DNA of 64,000 nt from Erodium maritimum (GCA_963921825.1 OY997594.1:4717001-4781000), one strand, 5' to 3'; counted from the stretch's first letter, positions 1 through 11,444 are shown. Notes: generated by a model not told the origin, from the sequence alone. Numbers and translations: made by a program.

Positions 1-2385
1 CGTTCTGAGGCCTATTTTCATAGCACTCATTAGTGGTGGGCTTCCTATATATTGCTGCACTAACTTGGTCTACCTCATCCCTACCAATTGTCTCGAGTTT
101 CCAACACATTTTTTCTAAGAGTACTTTCATGGCTGCATAAGTCATGACAGTGCACAAGTTGTTAGCATCAAACAGCAAAAACAATTTCCTTCTAGAAATA
201 AGAACATATCATATGCTAGAACTCATCTACCTTCCCAAATCTCAACATCCTCTGGTTTCTTCTGATAAACGGGAGTAGCAGACCACACAAAGAAACCACC
301 AGGTCGCAACACACGGTTCAGCTCCAACAAAAGTTTACCACCTGTACACTGAAGTTAGCAACTAATACCTGGAGCAAAAATGAACTCTACATCTATATAT
401 GAAAAAGAAAAGAGAAACAATCTAACAAGGTAGAGAGACAAATTGGACACATATATAAATATGTGTCTGTGTTTGGACAGAGAGAGCAAAAACTGGTACA
501 ACTTCATCATTTTAAGATCAATGGCCCCAAATGAGAACCTCAAACTTTCATGAGCTTAAATTCAGCTGGCCTTGCAAACTACAATTAAGTAACTGGAATT
601 ACCTTCTACATGCCAAGGCACCCTACAGCGAGCACAGTGCACAACATCAAACACATTGGCTGGGTAGGGAAGTCTCGTTGTACCCATCACAGCAGATATT
701 GCAGGAATTCCCCTCTCAAGTGCAAACTGGACTTGAGCTTCATGTTCATCTTTTGGAGCGAATGACATAGCAAGCACATCTCTATCAAAGAGAAAGCCTC
801 CAAAGCTAGCAACCCCACAGCCAACATCCAATATAACTCTGGTGCGATTTCCCCAGCCAATATCAGGGAGAGACTGCATTGAACATACATTAATATTCGA
901 AAACGAAACAGATCAGATAAAATAAAAAGGGCATCTATTAGGGAGGGTGGGGAGACATTCAGAGTTTTTTTCCTCCTGGATCTGATCTTCTTCTTGCAGA
1001 GTGAGCGAGTGACATTTCCATTATGAGTTTTAGATTCCACAAATTACTCATGTGAATGTACTATGTATGTGACATGTATGTGACTAACACTGATAACAAA
1101 CACTCAAGGAAAAAAAAGTCAAGAAACAGTGCATGAAGCGTTCACCTCCATTAAGAAATCAATGTAATGAAGAGCACCATTCTTAAATTGGGTTCCACCA
1201 CCAGGAAACGTAAGGTATTCACCAGAGACTTTGACCCAATTTTGATGCCCCTTAATTACTGCAAGTTTGGTGTGTGGAACATTATTATACCATATCTGCA
1301 GAAATGCACTTGAACAGTTCATCCAAACAAGTTGTAGAGAGAAAATGTGACTAATTTAAAGGAAGGAATTTAATTGATGTGCCATATACCTTGTCCCTAC
1401 TTTTAGGCCACTCAACTGACCGTCTATATCCTTCAGGAAGAGGAACGAGACAGGTTGGAGGTTCTTGAGGACAGTGCCTCTCTCGATGCTCATAATGCAT
1501 GGTAGAGGTAAGGCTCTTGATTGCTTTCAAATTGTCTAAGCATGGGATGTAATCAGGTCCAGCAGTGACATTGCAGACTTTCCAACTATATGCAATTTGC
1601 TGCTTCGAAGATTGTTGGGCTTCCTTTTCATTTTTTGATTCAGCTGCCTGAGTTAACCATGCTCCATTTTGTGTGTTAGTTTCATTCAAAAGCTCTGACT
1701 GAGCCCCAGAAGGAAAAACCTCAGCGGAGTTTGGGATTTCGGACTGACCATCTTCCTTCTTTTCATCAGAGCTTGTTTCTGTCTCTTTCTCATTCTGTTC
1801 AACTTTCCCCTCTATCTGATTGTCCGTGTTTTGCCCTTCATTACTTGCATCTGAGTTTTCCTCTGGTTTCTTCTCATCCTCATCGGAATCAGATCGCTGC
1901 CCTCCCTCATTTGTGTCAGATTTTTGCTCTTCTTGTCCATCAGTTTTTGTCTCTCCAACTCCCTCTCCATCTTCAGTTGTTCTGTCTTTCTTGTCTGTCT
2001 CCGTTTGTGTTCCATCTTCTGATTTGCTTTCTTCATTTGTGTTATCCTTGTTCTCTTCCACCTTCTCGTCCGGACTTTCTTCAGTGTTAGAGTTGCTTTC
2101 ACCCTCAGTGGAGCTAATATTGTCATCATCTTTTGTTGCATCCACTGCCAAATAACTTCGATTATCTTCAGACTGCTTCCCCCCATTGCTTCCAGTTATT
2201 TGAGCCTTGACCTCATTTTTGTTCTCTTGATCCACATCAGCATTCTGAACAGGGACCACTGAGGATGAGGTCATCATCCAAACCCCAACCAAGCACATAG
2301 CCACAAAGACAGCAATTGTCACAGTCGAGCAGTAACTCGACGAGGATCTCCTATTATCAATCCTAGTATATTTCCCCGTCGCCAT
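1..2385 (-). CDS. PMT26: PMT26-like probable pectin methyltransferase (DUF248), 3' end outside window
   Basis: Golgi type II membrane protein of the plant PMT/QUA family (Methyltransf_29), thought to use S-adenosylmethionine to methyl-esterify pectin. Minus-strand exons read from splice sites: 2385-1390, 1295-1146, 873-603, 341-231 and 132 to the left edge; phases agree throughout. The start ATG at 2385-2383 gives [11 protein letters not shown], the usual N-terminus of the PMT24-27 group; the seven codons upstream open only with GTG. A membrane anchor (about residues 20-38, [18 protein letters not shown]) is followed by a roughly 200-residue acidic Glu/Asp/Lys/Ser/Thr linker. Then comes the catalytic domain with conserved [35 protein letters not shown] and the SAM-binding motif [19 protein letters not shown]. 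The PMT26 assignment rests on the N-terminal sequence and acidic linker; PMT24/25/27 are close alternatives. The family is usually about 700-830 residues, so the C-terminal half lies left of the window. Confidence 0.93.
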
Positions 2386-3240
2386 GATTATGTTTGGCGT
2401 AGTCACCTATAGGTTAAGCCTAGAATAAGAACAAATAATTAGATAGACCTCAAAAGATCCAACTTTCTATCAACTGCAATCTAAAATCAAGAGATCCAAC
2501 AAAATTGTGTACATCTATCACAAATGAAAACATCTAAGATTACCCAGATCACATATACATGTAAAACCCATGAATTGATTGAAGTACTCCAACATAGTCA
2601 CAAACATAATATAAAGTACTGAGTATATAATCATCCACTACTTCAAACTTCAGATCCAATCAGCTAAATAAGAAATGAAATTGTGTCCAACACTATAGCA
2701 GACTAGCTACAGAATGAAAGAGCCATTTAAATTGCAGCACAATACAGTTCATACTTCATACATTTCCAGAAAGCTACTACACATAGTTTTTAACTTCGAA
2801 AGCTCATACACAAGTTTCCAATCACTCAAAACACACTAACAGAAGATCAAATCTGAGAAAGAGATAGCAAGCACAGATAAAAGACTGCTACATCTTAGAA
2901 TTGGAGACCGAGAAGCAACAAATCGGACCTACAAACAGCTACAATGTATGAAGACAAAGCAACTACAACGATATCAATCAAATCCGCAATAGATCTGATT
3001 CTGCAATCAAAGCTAAGAAGCAGAGATTCAACAGCGTCACATAGATGAAGAGCAAATGATGCGATATGTGAATGCAGATCTGATCAAAGTACCTGAGATT
3101 CGCAGAGGAACTGAAGTAGATCTGAGTGAAGAAGAAGAGAGAAAGGTAAGCTTAACGGTATGAGTTCATGGCTTTCGCTCTCTTTCCAGGACAGAGACTG
3201 GCAGAGAGCTAAATAGGAGGAAGGAGAGAGACTCTGTTAT
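2386..3240 (-). other. 5' leader of the PMT26-like gene with a leader intron
   Basis: Upstream of the start codon the minus strand shows a consensus donor (CAG|GTACTT, exon ending at 3093) and an acceptor (TTCTAG, next exon from 2419). This makes a leader intron of about 670 bp (2420-3092), common in the PMT family. The first leader exon probably begins near 3180-3240, in a stretch rich in CT on the minus strand. The transcription start is inferred, not seen. Confidence 0.55.
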
Positions 3241-3464
3241 TGAATACGCGTTGAGATTTAATTTGTTTTTTTATTGGATAATAGACGATTTTGGTCTTTA
3301 TAATCTGTGAAAGTGATTATTTGATATTTAAAATATTGAGAAAAATTCATTTGATTTCACTCAATTACGTGTGATTTTCGTAAAGCTATCTTCGAAAAAT
3401 GATTCGTCTGAATGTTACATTACATTTTAGATGGTATACGCAGTTTTTTTTGGGGGGTCTCTAA

Positions 3465-5474
3465 GAGCACCCACAGTGGTGGGCGAGGAGCAGCTGGCGA
3501 GATGTCTTCGCCGGCGAGGAGGAGGCGGGGAGCTGGCGAGGAGCAGGCGAGATCAGCGCTGGCGAGGACCGCTGGCGACGTGCTTCTCGCTGGCAGTTCA
3601 CGCCGGCGAGATGAGAGGAAGATTTCATATATCTTTTTTGTCCAATAAAAAAAGGTTTGGTTTCAATGCTATTTGTTTTGAAAATTTAACCTCACCTATA
3701 TTATCCAACAAATATCTGTACGTCCAATCGAATAACCTTGATCGTCGCTCACCATAACTACAACATTTATAATAAATCTAACCAAAACCTTATATAAACT
3801 CACCCTCACAAACTAAAAATGCACACTCTCTACTATTCATCCTTCTCATCTTAGAATCGTCCCGACAGTCATCCTTGTTTGTCCGTCATCATGGAATTCG
3901 ATCCCGAGGATATGGAATTCGATTCTATGTTGAATGACATGCTCGAAGACTGTATGTCAACCGAGGAGATGTTGGCCGACGCTTTGGTGGATTCTCCACC
4001 AAAGAAGCGCAAATACATTCGACGTGACCGGGTAGCCGCAAACGAACGGTTAATGAATGACTACTTCAACACCAACCCTGTGTACACCGAGGTGTAGTTT
4101 CGGCGTCGGTTTAGAATGCCAAAGTCGGTGTTCCTCCGTATCGTTCATGCATTGGAGCAGCACGACGATTACTTCAAGGTATCATTTGATGCATTGGGTC
4201 AAGTTTCATTATCTCCTTACCAGAAATGTACTGCCGCCATTAGGCAATTATGTTACGGAATTGCAGCTGATGCGTTGGACGAGTATGTGAAGATAGGGGA
4301 AACAACAGCTTTGGAATGTTTGCGCACATTTTGCAGTGCACTGCATAAAGTCTTTGGTGCTACATACCGGCGGAAGCCTACACAATCTGATATGGACCAC
4401 ATTTTGGCGGTTAATGAAGCGCGCGGATTCCCGGGCATGCTTGGAAGTCTTGACTGCATGCACTGGGAATGGAAGAACTGTCCAAAGGCCCTTCGAGGGT
4501 CACATTCCCGAAGGGACCACGGTAATCGACCAACCGTTGTCCTTGAGGCGGTTGCAACTCGTGACTTATGGATTTGGCACTCTTTCTTCGGCATGGCGGG
4601 GTCGAACAACGATTTGACGGTCCTCAATCATTCGAAGCTGTTCGCGGACGTTATCAACGGTTGGCAACCACCGGTTGCTTACACGATAAATGGTAATGAT
4701 TACACACTTCCTTATTATCTTGCTGACGGTATTTACCCTTCGTGCCCAGTGTTCGTAAAAACAATTTCGTTACCGTCAACGTCGAAGCAGAAGAAGTACG
4801 CTGAAATCCAAGAAGCGTGCAGGAAGGATGTGGAACGAGCTTTCGGCGTACTACAAGCTCGGTTTCACATTATCAAACAACCGACCCGCTTGTGGGCTCC
4901 CAAGTCGATCGGTTTGGTCATGAATGCGTGCATTATACTGCACAATATGATAGTTGAGGCTGAACGTCATACGTACGACGGGTATCGTGAACAAACAGAA
5001 GAAGGTAGTACAAGTCAACCACATATTTCACGAGGAGGCTTCGTCCCGACCAATGTTATACTTGGAAACACTGAGAGGATGCAAAGTGAACGTATGCATT
5101 TCCGTTTGAAGGACGATCTTGTCGAACATCTCTGGAATAAATTTGGAGACGCGTAGATGTTTTAGTTGGTGTAGTTTCCTTTGTATTACGTTGCTTGGTT
5201 TTTATTTTCCTTTGTTTTGGTTTCTTAATGAGTACCTCTATCCTTTTATGTTATCGGGTTTTTATTTATCGATGTTTTGTATTTTATTCAAAATCTGGTT
5301 TTTTAAATAAAAAAACATTAAAACCTAAAATTCTTTGCATCTCGCCGGCGCCTCCTCGCCAGCCCACTGTAGAGCTCGCTGGCGGGGAGCTGGCGAGATG
5401 ATTTAATTCTCGTATTTTATCCCATCTCGTCGGCGCCATCTCGCCGGCAGCCGGTGAGATGAGTGTGGATGCTC
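3465..5474 (+). mobile_element. PIF/Harbinger DNA transposon, 2.0 kb, with TAA target duplication
   Basis: The ends are imperfect terminal inverted repeats: GAGCACCCACAGT at the left and, read inward from the right, GAGCATCCACACT. They are flanked by TAA at 3462-3464 and 5475-5477, the 3-bp TWA-type duplication of PIF/Harbinger. Subterminal DNA on both sides is full of short CTGGCGAG/CTCGCCGGCG repeats, probably transposase binding sites. Only the transposase gene is present; the Myb-like ORF1 that autonomous elements also carry is not seen, and 2.0 kb is short for a complete element. The sequence seems fairly young because the transposase frame has one visible lesion. Confidence 0.92.
3891..5156 (+). 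pseudogene. Harbinger transposase (ALP1-like, DDE_Tnp_4) with one in-frame TAG
   Basis: DDE transposase frame of 422 codons, starting at ATG 3891 (MEFDPEDMEF) and ending with TAG at 5154-5156. It contains an N-terminal acidic region, a basic patch (PPKKRKYIRRDR) and the FRRRFRM segment. The catalytic acids are visible as GSLDCMHWEWKNCP (first D), GSNNDLTVLN (second D) and CRKDVERAFGVLQARF (E). A TAG at 4095-4097, immediately before FRRRFRM, interrupts the frame at codon 69; no frameshift accompanies it. Because many relatives read straight through here, a CAG-to-TAG transition is the simplest explanation (inference). The downstream part from ATG 4116 is 346 residues and keeps all three acids, so a shortened protein could still be made. 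Confidence 0.88.
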
Positions 5475-5477
5475 TAA

Positions 5478-6112
5478 GGTTTCATTTCATCTTCTTCTCT
5501 TACGTCTCTTTCGATTATCGAACCGTTGTCGTAAGGTTTGCTCTTCTCGGAACTCCTCACTCATCATCTATCACAGACGCTCTCGTGTCGCACGCCTATC
5601 ATATCAAATCCCATCACCCCTCACACCGCTATTATAATAACCCTAAATTCCTTTTTTCAAATCTATCCCCCCTCTGCTTATGTCGTCGACCCCGTTCTAG
5701 AGAATTCATCAAACCATTCCGATCGGGAAAAAAACAAGATTGGCCACCACGGCCTCTGTCAAACACGAGGTACACTATGAGGTGTCCCCTGAACCCTATC
5801 TCGTCTCCTACCGCTATATTAGGGCAGACGCTCACCGCATTTATTCCACCTAGCCAGACCTTTATAATCTTCACCACCACAACAACAGAACAAGTCTCTC
5901 CCGACTATTGTTGCGTTGCCGCATGCATCTAAATCGGTGAATTTGACCATTCATCCCCTATCCACTCGATCACCACCCCGAGTGCCACTCCCAGCGCCGT
6001 CTTCATGCATATCTCATGTCGGGATCAACACTAGGATATCCCCACCCCCACCCACGGAACAGAGCCCCTGGCCTACCATATGGGGCCATCCTCTCCTCGT
6101 GCTCCGCCGTCT
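5478..6112. other. Unassigned DNA between two Harbinger sequences
   Basis: No convincing coding region or repeat boundary was found. A 157-codon plus-strand frame (5459-5932) has low-complexity Ser/Thr/Pro composition and no recognisable domain. The second Harbinger fragment loses homology at about 6113, so this stretch may contain its deletion junction. Confidence 0.4.
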
Positions 6113-6424
6113 CCCCATCTTATGAACGAAGTAATCGTCATGTTCCGCTACCTTTTGCATCAACCGAATGAAAAGTGGTCGGGTCAGACGGAATCGACGC
6201 CTAAACATCTCGGACCCATAGTTGGGGTTCTCGACAAAATAATCATGCATTAGGGGCTCGTGGCCTTCGGCATGACCTCTTTTAATCTCTCTTCGAAAAG
6301 GTTCCCATCGTTCGACCCTTCGCCTCATTGCGTCGATCCTGGGTATTGCTCTCTGTATCGTTATCTTATTCCTTCATCGTATTCGTTCCCCCATTGCACG
6401 AACGTTGGCTTCGTACTCATCCAT
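6113..6424 (-). pseudogene. Harbinger transposase N-terminus, truncated, with an internal stop
   Basis: Minus-strand frame from ATG at 6424-6422 (MDEYEANVRAMGERIR), then a TGA at codon 17, then the same frame continues to the recognisable transposase segments EPLMHDYFVENPNYGSEMF and FRRRFRLTRPLFIRLMQKV. The stop follows ERIR in an Arg-rich stretch, so it may be a CGA-to-TGA change (inference). After HDDYFVHKMG the frame runs into unrelated sequence. All catalytic residues are missing, so this is a dead fragment. Confidence 0.78.
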
Positions 6425-6654
6425 AGCTCGAAGAAACCGACTTTGCGGGAGGCGGATTTTTAGAGAGAAAATTGAAGAATGAGTAGAAAATTTTGGTGGT
6501 TTGATGAATGGGATGCGGGGTATTTATAGATGGGGAAAATTTTATTTTTGAGTTAATTTCTGATTTTTTTTAAATGTTACCGTTTCAGACCGTTGGCCAA
6601 CGACTTGATTTTTTTCCACCTCAACGCCACGTGTCGCTTCCCCATTGGTTGGTC

Positions 6655-6835
6655 GACGAATTGTAAGTCGCGACTCACGGTTCACGTTCGCGAATCGCGA
6701 GTCGCTACTCGCAGTTACGACTCGCGATTTAGTGAGTCGAAACCGCACACGTCGCACGCCACAACGTGCAACTTGGGGTTTACAACTCACTAAAACACAA
6801 GTCGCAAACCGCGAATCGCGTGTCAAGTCGTTACA
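6655..6835. repeat. Subterminal GCGACTCGC-type repeat array of the second Harbinger element
   Basis: Dense direct and inverted copies of a motif near GTCGCGACTCGC / GCGAATCGCGAGTCGC, for example around 6667-6735 and 6797-6835. The position just inside the terminal repeat suggests transposase binding sites. Confidence 0.6.
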
Positions 6836-6850
6836 TTGTAGGTGCTCTAA

Positions 6851-7317
6851 CAACTGACTAGTGATTTAACACTAGCATACCTCACTGTAGGATTAAACCA
6901 CTAGCTACACTCTCTTTGTTTATTACTTAATGTATTATTATTTTCTCTCTCCTCAAAAAACAAATCACCCCTCTTTACCACCAGCCTACCACGACTTAAT
7001 GCAAGTGCTTCTAAAAAGTCCTAGCCATACAAAATCTTCTTCTCCCTTTAATTTCTAAATGCATAATACAGAGAGAAATGGTTGCACTTGCATATATGAT
7101 CGACGATTGAATACGAAGGTTGACGGAGGACGGTCGGTTTTGAATTGCTCCGATTAAACCTAAATCTAACTCTGCACATGGATGGAAAATGAATGAAAAG
7201 GAATTATTGCTATACACCGTTAATTCAGAGTATGTATTTGTCATCAAATAACTTGATAAAGTATTTAACCGTTAAATGTGTATAATACGAGATGAGCATA
7301 ATTAACACTAATTTTTA
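6851..7317. other. AT-rich intergenic DNA
   Basis: No supported gene or element boundary. The 78-codon minus-strand frame 7011-7247 has no family resemblance that I can see. Confidence 0.4.
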
Positions 7318-7694
7318 GGGATGACTTTGTTTCCTAACCTTTACAAACGTTTCATTATCAGATCATAACCCAGGCCAACACTTGGTCTCAATTCCTAACA
7401 TAATAGGTTTGAAATTTCTCAGAAACTATAAAAAGCCGTCTAAACTCACAATTCCGTCAACTCATCCAAGCGTTGTCGTTGTTGGCGTACATCCTTCCTC
7501 GACGTTGAACTTATCCTCGTTCTCAAGCAACCGAACCCAATGCTCAACGAGTTGACGGAATCGTGAGTTTGGACGGCTTTTTATACTTTCTGGGAAATTC
7601 CAAACCTATCATGTTAGGAATTGAGACCAAACGTTGACGTGAGCTATGATATGATAATAAAATGTTCGTAAATGTTAGAAAACAGAATTTTTCC
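7318..7694. mobile_element. Foldback MITE, Mutator-type ends
   Basis: Starts GGGATGACTTTGTTTCC and ends with the complement (GGAAAAATTCTGTTTTC read inward). It is flanked by TAATTTTTA (7309-7317) and TAAATTTTA (7695-7703), a 9-bp target duplication with one mismatch. The two arms (about 7318-7480 and 7535-7694) are inverted copies of each other around a short loop; both contain the segment about 'TATAAAAAGCCGTC(T/C)AAACTCAC'. The termini resemble the MITE at 62277-62545. Confidence 0.75.
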
Positions 7695-7703
7695 TAAATT
7701 TTA

Positions 7704-8432
7704 TTGAAGAACCCATTACACAGAAGTTGTCGGAGAAAATAAAATTCCGGCTAAAATAGATAAAACCCCCCTTAAATGTGTAGGGTTTATAGTTTAAAAA
7801 TCCAGTTGAATAATCGCCAGTTTTGTTCTGATACCACTGTCTTTGAATCAGACGAGTCTTTGGCGATTTTTCGGGACAACGTTGTTCTTCTCAGCTGACC
7901 GTCATTTTCGTCCTCTTACTTCTTTTCCGGTAACCCAAATCCGCAATCTCACTTTTTTTTCGTTTGCTTCAAATTATTAAGACTGTGCATGAACGTGTTT
8001 GGTTCCTGAGAAAATGGAGGTAAAATTGATACGACCATTTTGTCTGGGCTAACGAAACAATGGAAATCAACCGAACCACGCAAATGGGTTGATTCAGTTC
8101 TCGTAGATTATGGCATTGAAGGTTTCAATCAACGGCCTTTACATCTCCAAAATCTCACCTTTATTGAAACTGAGCGTTTTTCTTTGTGTGGAACCCTAGA
8201 AATGGTATAATTCTAATTTTTGCTGAAATTTAAATATTGTTGTAGGTGTTCACTCCAAATTGATCCACTTCAGTATCCACTTTCTTTCTTTGATGGCTAT
8301 TTCACTTTGAACACTGACATTTGAATGATGCTTTTGCCTTCTTGTTCATGCCTTTTCCCCTAAAGGGTTTTCATGTACATTATTCACTGAATGTTTCTGT
8401 AACTTGAAAATGGCAGTGTGCTTTGAGTCCCC
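7704..8432 (+). other. Promoter and 5' leader of the XRCC4-like gene
   Basis: No separate gene seen. The stretch becomes leader-like (CT- and T-rich) from about 7860. A potential leader donor (GGAG|GTAAAA at about 8018-8021) would allow a leader intron before the coding start at 8433. No TATA box could be assigned with confidence. Confidence 0.35.
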
Positions 8433-11097
8433 ATGGAGTTTCTGGATTTTGAACCCATCTTTGGGGAACCCATGGTTGAGTGGCCAATTCAGAGTTCACA
8501 TCCATTGCGCAAATTTGTGCTATATGTTCATACTCCAGAGCCATCCCGCCTCCGATTTATTGTCTCTGATTTCCTTTCTGATACTTGGGAGGCATCTCGA
8601 ACAGTTCACCAGCTTGAGGACATGGTAAGTTTCCCGAGTTCCCTTTTATGTTGTTAATGTCCATTTCGTTGAGTAAAATAATAAAAAAGAGGAAGAAAAT
8701 AGTAGAAATGATCAAAATGAGAAGACGTAATGTTTTTCTACACAAGAAAAGAATAGTTTTATTTTCATTATGCTTCGAGAAAAAGAATTAATTCATTTAC
8801 AGAAGGAACTTCTGTTATTTCTGGGCTTCTTCTTCTCTATTGTTGTGCCATATCTGTTTATCGCTCTCTGAAAATGGATGAAAACCAGCTTAAATGATTT
8901 AGGATGTTGTGTGGTTCTCTGAAGTTAATGACTTGAAACTTCATTACATTAACATAGTTGCTGTCTTCAGCCCTCATTTTACTGTTGTTTTTCCTTTATA
9001 TTCTGTCAAGGGAAGCTTAAGTAAAAATGTCTTTATATCTCACTGTCCCCTAAACACATCAGTGAATATTAGTGATGATAAATTCTTGTTATTTATCTGT
9101 CGTGTCAGAGGGACAGCATCGGAATTGGCGGATCTTGGTCTGACTTTGTGGATTATGTCAGAGCTTCCATGAAATCCACGGATGTTAAGCTTGTCGTGGA
9201 GAGTAGTTCAAACTCATCTGGTAATGGATATTCAAATTCTCCCCTATTAGTTTAGTGCATGCTGTGTTGTTTAGAGCAATACTACTCCCATATCAGCTTA
9301 TTCTCAATCAACAATGATGTTAATGCCTCTATAATTCTTTGCATTCAACTCTTCAACTTGATATATACAAGTACACATCATCATTCGTAATTACTTGAAA
9401 GCTAGTATATATATAAAGCATGCTTGTTTATGGTTATGTATCAGGTACTGCATATGCTAGGCTAGTTGCTCAAAAAACCAAAGGAATGCCTCGAATTTCC
9501 ATCCCTCTTGTTAAGCTTGTAGACGCTGCTGCTACTACTGAGGCTATTGCAACTCTATCATCGCAACTCTTTGAAACCTTCAAAAGCACGCAAAATTTAC
9601 TTGTAGAAGGTTGTTTCCTATACTTGTACATAAACTTCCCACCTTCTCATTTTTTTATGTCGTCAACTTTCGGATTTGAAATTACTTTTGCTTATATTGT
9701 TTATTTTTCATCCTTTTATTTCCATATGTATTCGTGATAACTTTATTTCGAGAGGTTTTCTGTTGGTTGTGGACCTGTGGTGTGTATATTCCAAATAAAA
9801 GCTTCTAAACTAACTTTTACTCCATTCTTGATTGTGGATGCAGAGCAAGAGTGTTCAAAACAGTTAAAAAAAGCATTGTCTGATCAGAAGGTATGCCCAC
9901 TTGGTGAAAAGTTACTTGTTCAGTAAATTTATTAAAAGTTTAAATTAGGAATAATTGCAAAAACTTGTGGTGAACTATGCACGTTTTGCAAATACTATTG
10001 GTGAACTATAACGTCCCCAAACTATTTTCCGTATGCAAATCCACTAACAGGGTTGATTTTCTTGCAAAAATTCGAAAGTAACCTTGCAAAAGTGTAAACA
10101 TAAGGGTCCCAGATGGCAAAACACATATACTTGAGGGTTACAAATTGCAAAACATGTATAATGTAAAGGGAAAACATGTCATTTCCTAAAATATTGAAGT
10201 CACGTGACTAATTTCCGTCACAGGTAACGGATTTGCAGACGGAAAATTGTTGGGGGATATTTTTTTGCAAAAAATAATAGTTCACTGACAGTATTTGCGT
10301 AACACTCAAAGTTCACCGCAACTTTTTGCAAATTATCCCTTTAATTTATTGTGATACAAAAGACAACCATTTAGAGGGCGAGCCTTGTCACTATTGCTGA
10401 TACCCTTAAATCATATTGTTGAATTGAAAAATTACAATTTTGTTCATGATTTAAGTATAAAGATATCCTGTTTTATTTTGTAACATAATTACTGTAGTGA
10501 CCTTTTGTGCGTCTTTTGCATATTCATCCTGTATCAGGAAAAGAATGAAAGCATCCAGAGCCAATTGGAGGTGTATTCAAAGAGACAGAAGCTACAATCA
10601 GACAAAACAGATGTTTCAGCTCCTCCGGGCAACGGCTTGCAAAATTCTCCAGGTAAATGTTTTATCACTCTGCCTTAACTGTTTCATAATCTGACTATCA
10701 TTATGGCATTCTAAGGTTAATGTTTGCTAACTCCTTGTGCTTAATTTGGATCCAGTATATTTTAGAATTGGATACTTGTTCTGATCAAAATAGTAACTAA
10801 AAAGAAATTCCATGCTTCACATAGTTGAAGTATATTTTATATTTGATTCCAAATGATTTTGGGATTTTATATTGTTGTCGTTAGCTGAACTACAACTCGT
10901 GTGCTTACTGAACTGCAGACAAGCCAACAGGTCGTCCTAATCGTGTTGTACCGGCACATCGCAGGTTATTTAACACTCCAGAATTACGTGCTTGTTATTT
11001 CCACCGCATCAACACATATAACATGCCACATTCTTTGTGCAGGGCAAGGGTAAGAGGCGTTTTACTGCAGAATAGTGATGATGACAATGATGAGTAG
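8433..11097 (+). CDS. XRCC4-superfamily (PAXX/XLF-like) coiled-coil protein, 243 aa
   Basis: Seven exons with consistent phases: 8433-8624, 9109-9220, 9445-9609, 9844-9890, 10538-10652, 10919-10964, 11043-11097. The ATG at 8433 follows an in-frame TGA at 8424. The layout resembles the XRCC4/XLF/PAXX head-and-stalk fold: beta strands (FVLYVHT, RLRFIVSDFLSDTWEA), a helical insert (RTVHQLEDMRDSIGIGGSW), more strands (DVKLVVES, PRISIPLVKL), then a helix that runs into a coiled coil (FETFKSTQNLLVEEQECSKQ). The tail is basic (PAHRRARVRGVLL) and ends in an acidic patch (DDDNDE). Members of this superfamily scaffold DNA ends with Ku and ligase IV in non-homologous end joining. It is clearly not the canonical plant XRCC4, whose sequence differs; PAXX- or XLF-like is my inference from fold order and size. 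It could instead be an unrelated coiled-coil protein. Confidence 0.72.
9948..10339. mobile_element. MITE in intron 4 of the XRCC4-like gene (GGAATAATTGC family)
   Basis: Ends GGAATAATTGCAAAAA and TTTTTGCAAATTATCCC are inverted repeats. The flanks TTTAAATTA (9939-9947) and TTTAATTTA (10340-10348) form a 9-bp target duplication with one mismatch. No coding capacity. Related copies lie at 11928, 19019 and 20008. Confidence 0.85.
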
Positions 11098-11318
11098 AAT
11101 GAAGATCCATACATGAATGTGGTTCATTATTTGTTTTAGTGTGGAGAAAAGAAATTACACATCAAAAGATATATTGTATTTGTTGAATGCAATCAAGTAG
11201 AAAATATCATTTACATTTTTCAATATAATCGAGAATCATGTGAAGAAATGATACGGCTCAAATGCCTCGTGGCAGAGCATTGGCTGCATTGTCCAAGTAC
11301 CTCTAAATAACAATATAA

Positions 11319-11444
11319 GGGTTACTTGCTAAAAACCACCCTATCTTTTGTCCACGGTTGACTGTTAGTTTAAAAGCACTGACAATACATAAGGTAGTTT
11401 TTTTGCATGTGGACAGTACATAAAGTAATTTTAGAAATTAACCC
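11319..11444. mobile_element. Short MITE (GGGTTA...TAACCC)
   Basis: Begins GGGTTACTTGCTAAAAACC and ends TTTTAGAAATTAACCC. Terminal sequence matches the larger element at 28014-28351. No clean target duplication is visible. Confidence 0.5.

Larger units (their letters stand above)
6113..6847 (-). mobile_element. 5'-end fragment of a second Harbinger element
   Basis: The outer end reads GAGCACCTACAATGTAACG on the minus strand and is flanked by TAA (6848-6850), as expected of a Harbinger terminus. Next come a subterminal array of GCGACTCGC-like repeats, a TATA box (CTATAAATACC on the minus strand, about 6518-6528) and the start of a transposase gene. Homology stops near 6113 within the transposase; the other end was not found. 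It differs from the 3465-5474 element in its subterminal repeats, so it is a related but separate family. Confidence 0.75.

Noticed and set aside
1731-2186. Several open frames on both strands opposite the PMT26-like acidic linker
   Set aside because: They arise from the repetitive Glu/Asp/Lys codons of the real exon and have low-complexity Ser/Leu/Phe or Arg/Lys composition with no domain.
5459-5932. 157-codon frame between the Harbinger sequences
   Set aside because: Begins inside the first element's terminal repeat, has no domain and is rich in Ser, Thr, Pro and His as expected by chance in CT-rich DNA.
8404-8628. Alternative start ATG at 8410 for the XRCC4-like gene
   Set aside because: It is in a different frame from the conserved strands; the 8433 frame continues correctly across all seven exons.
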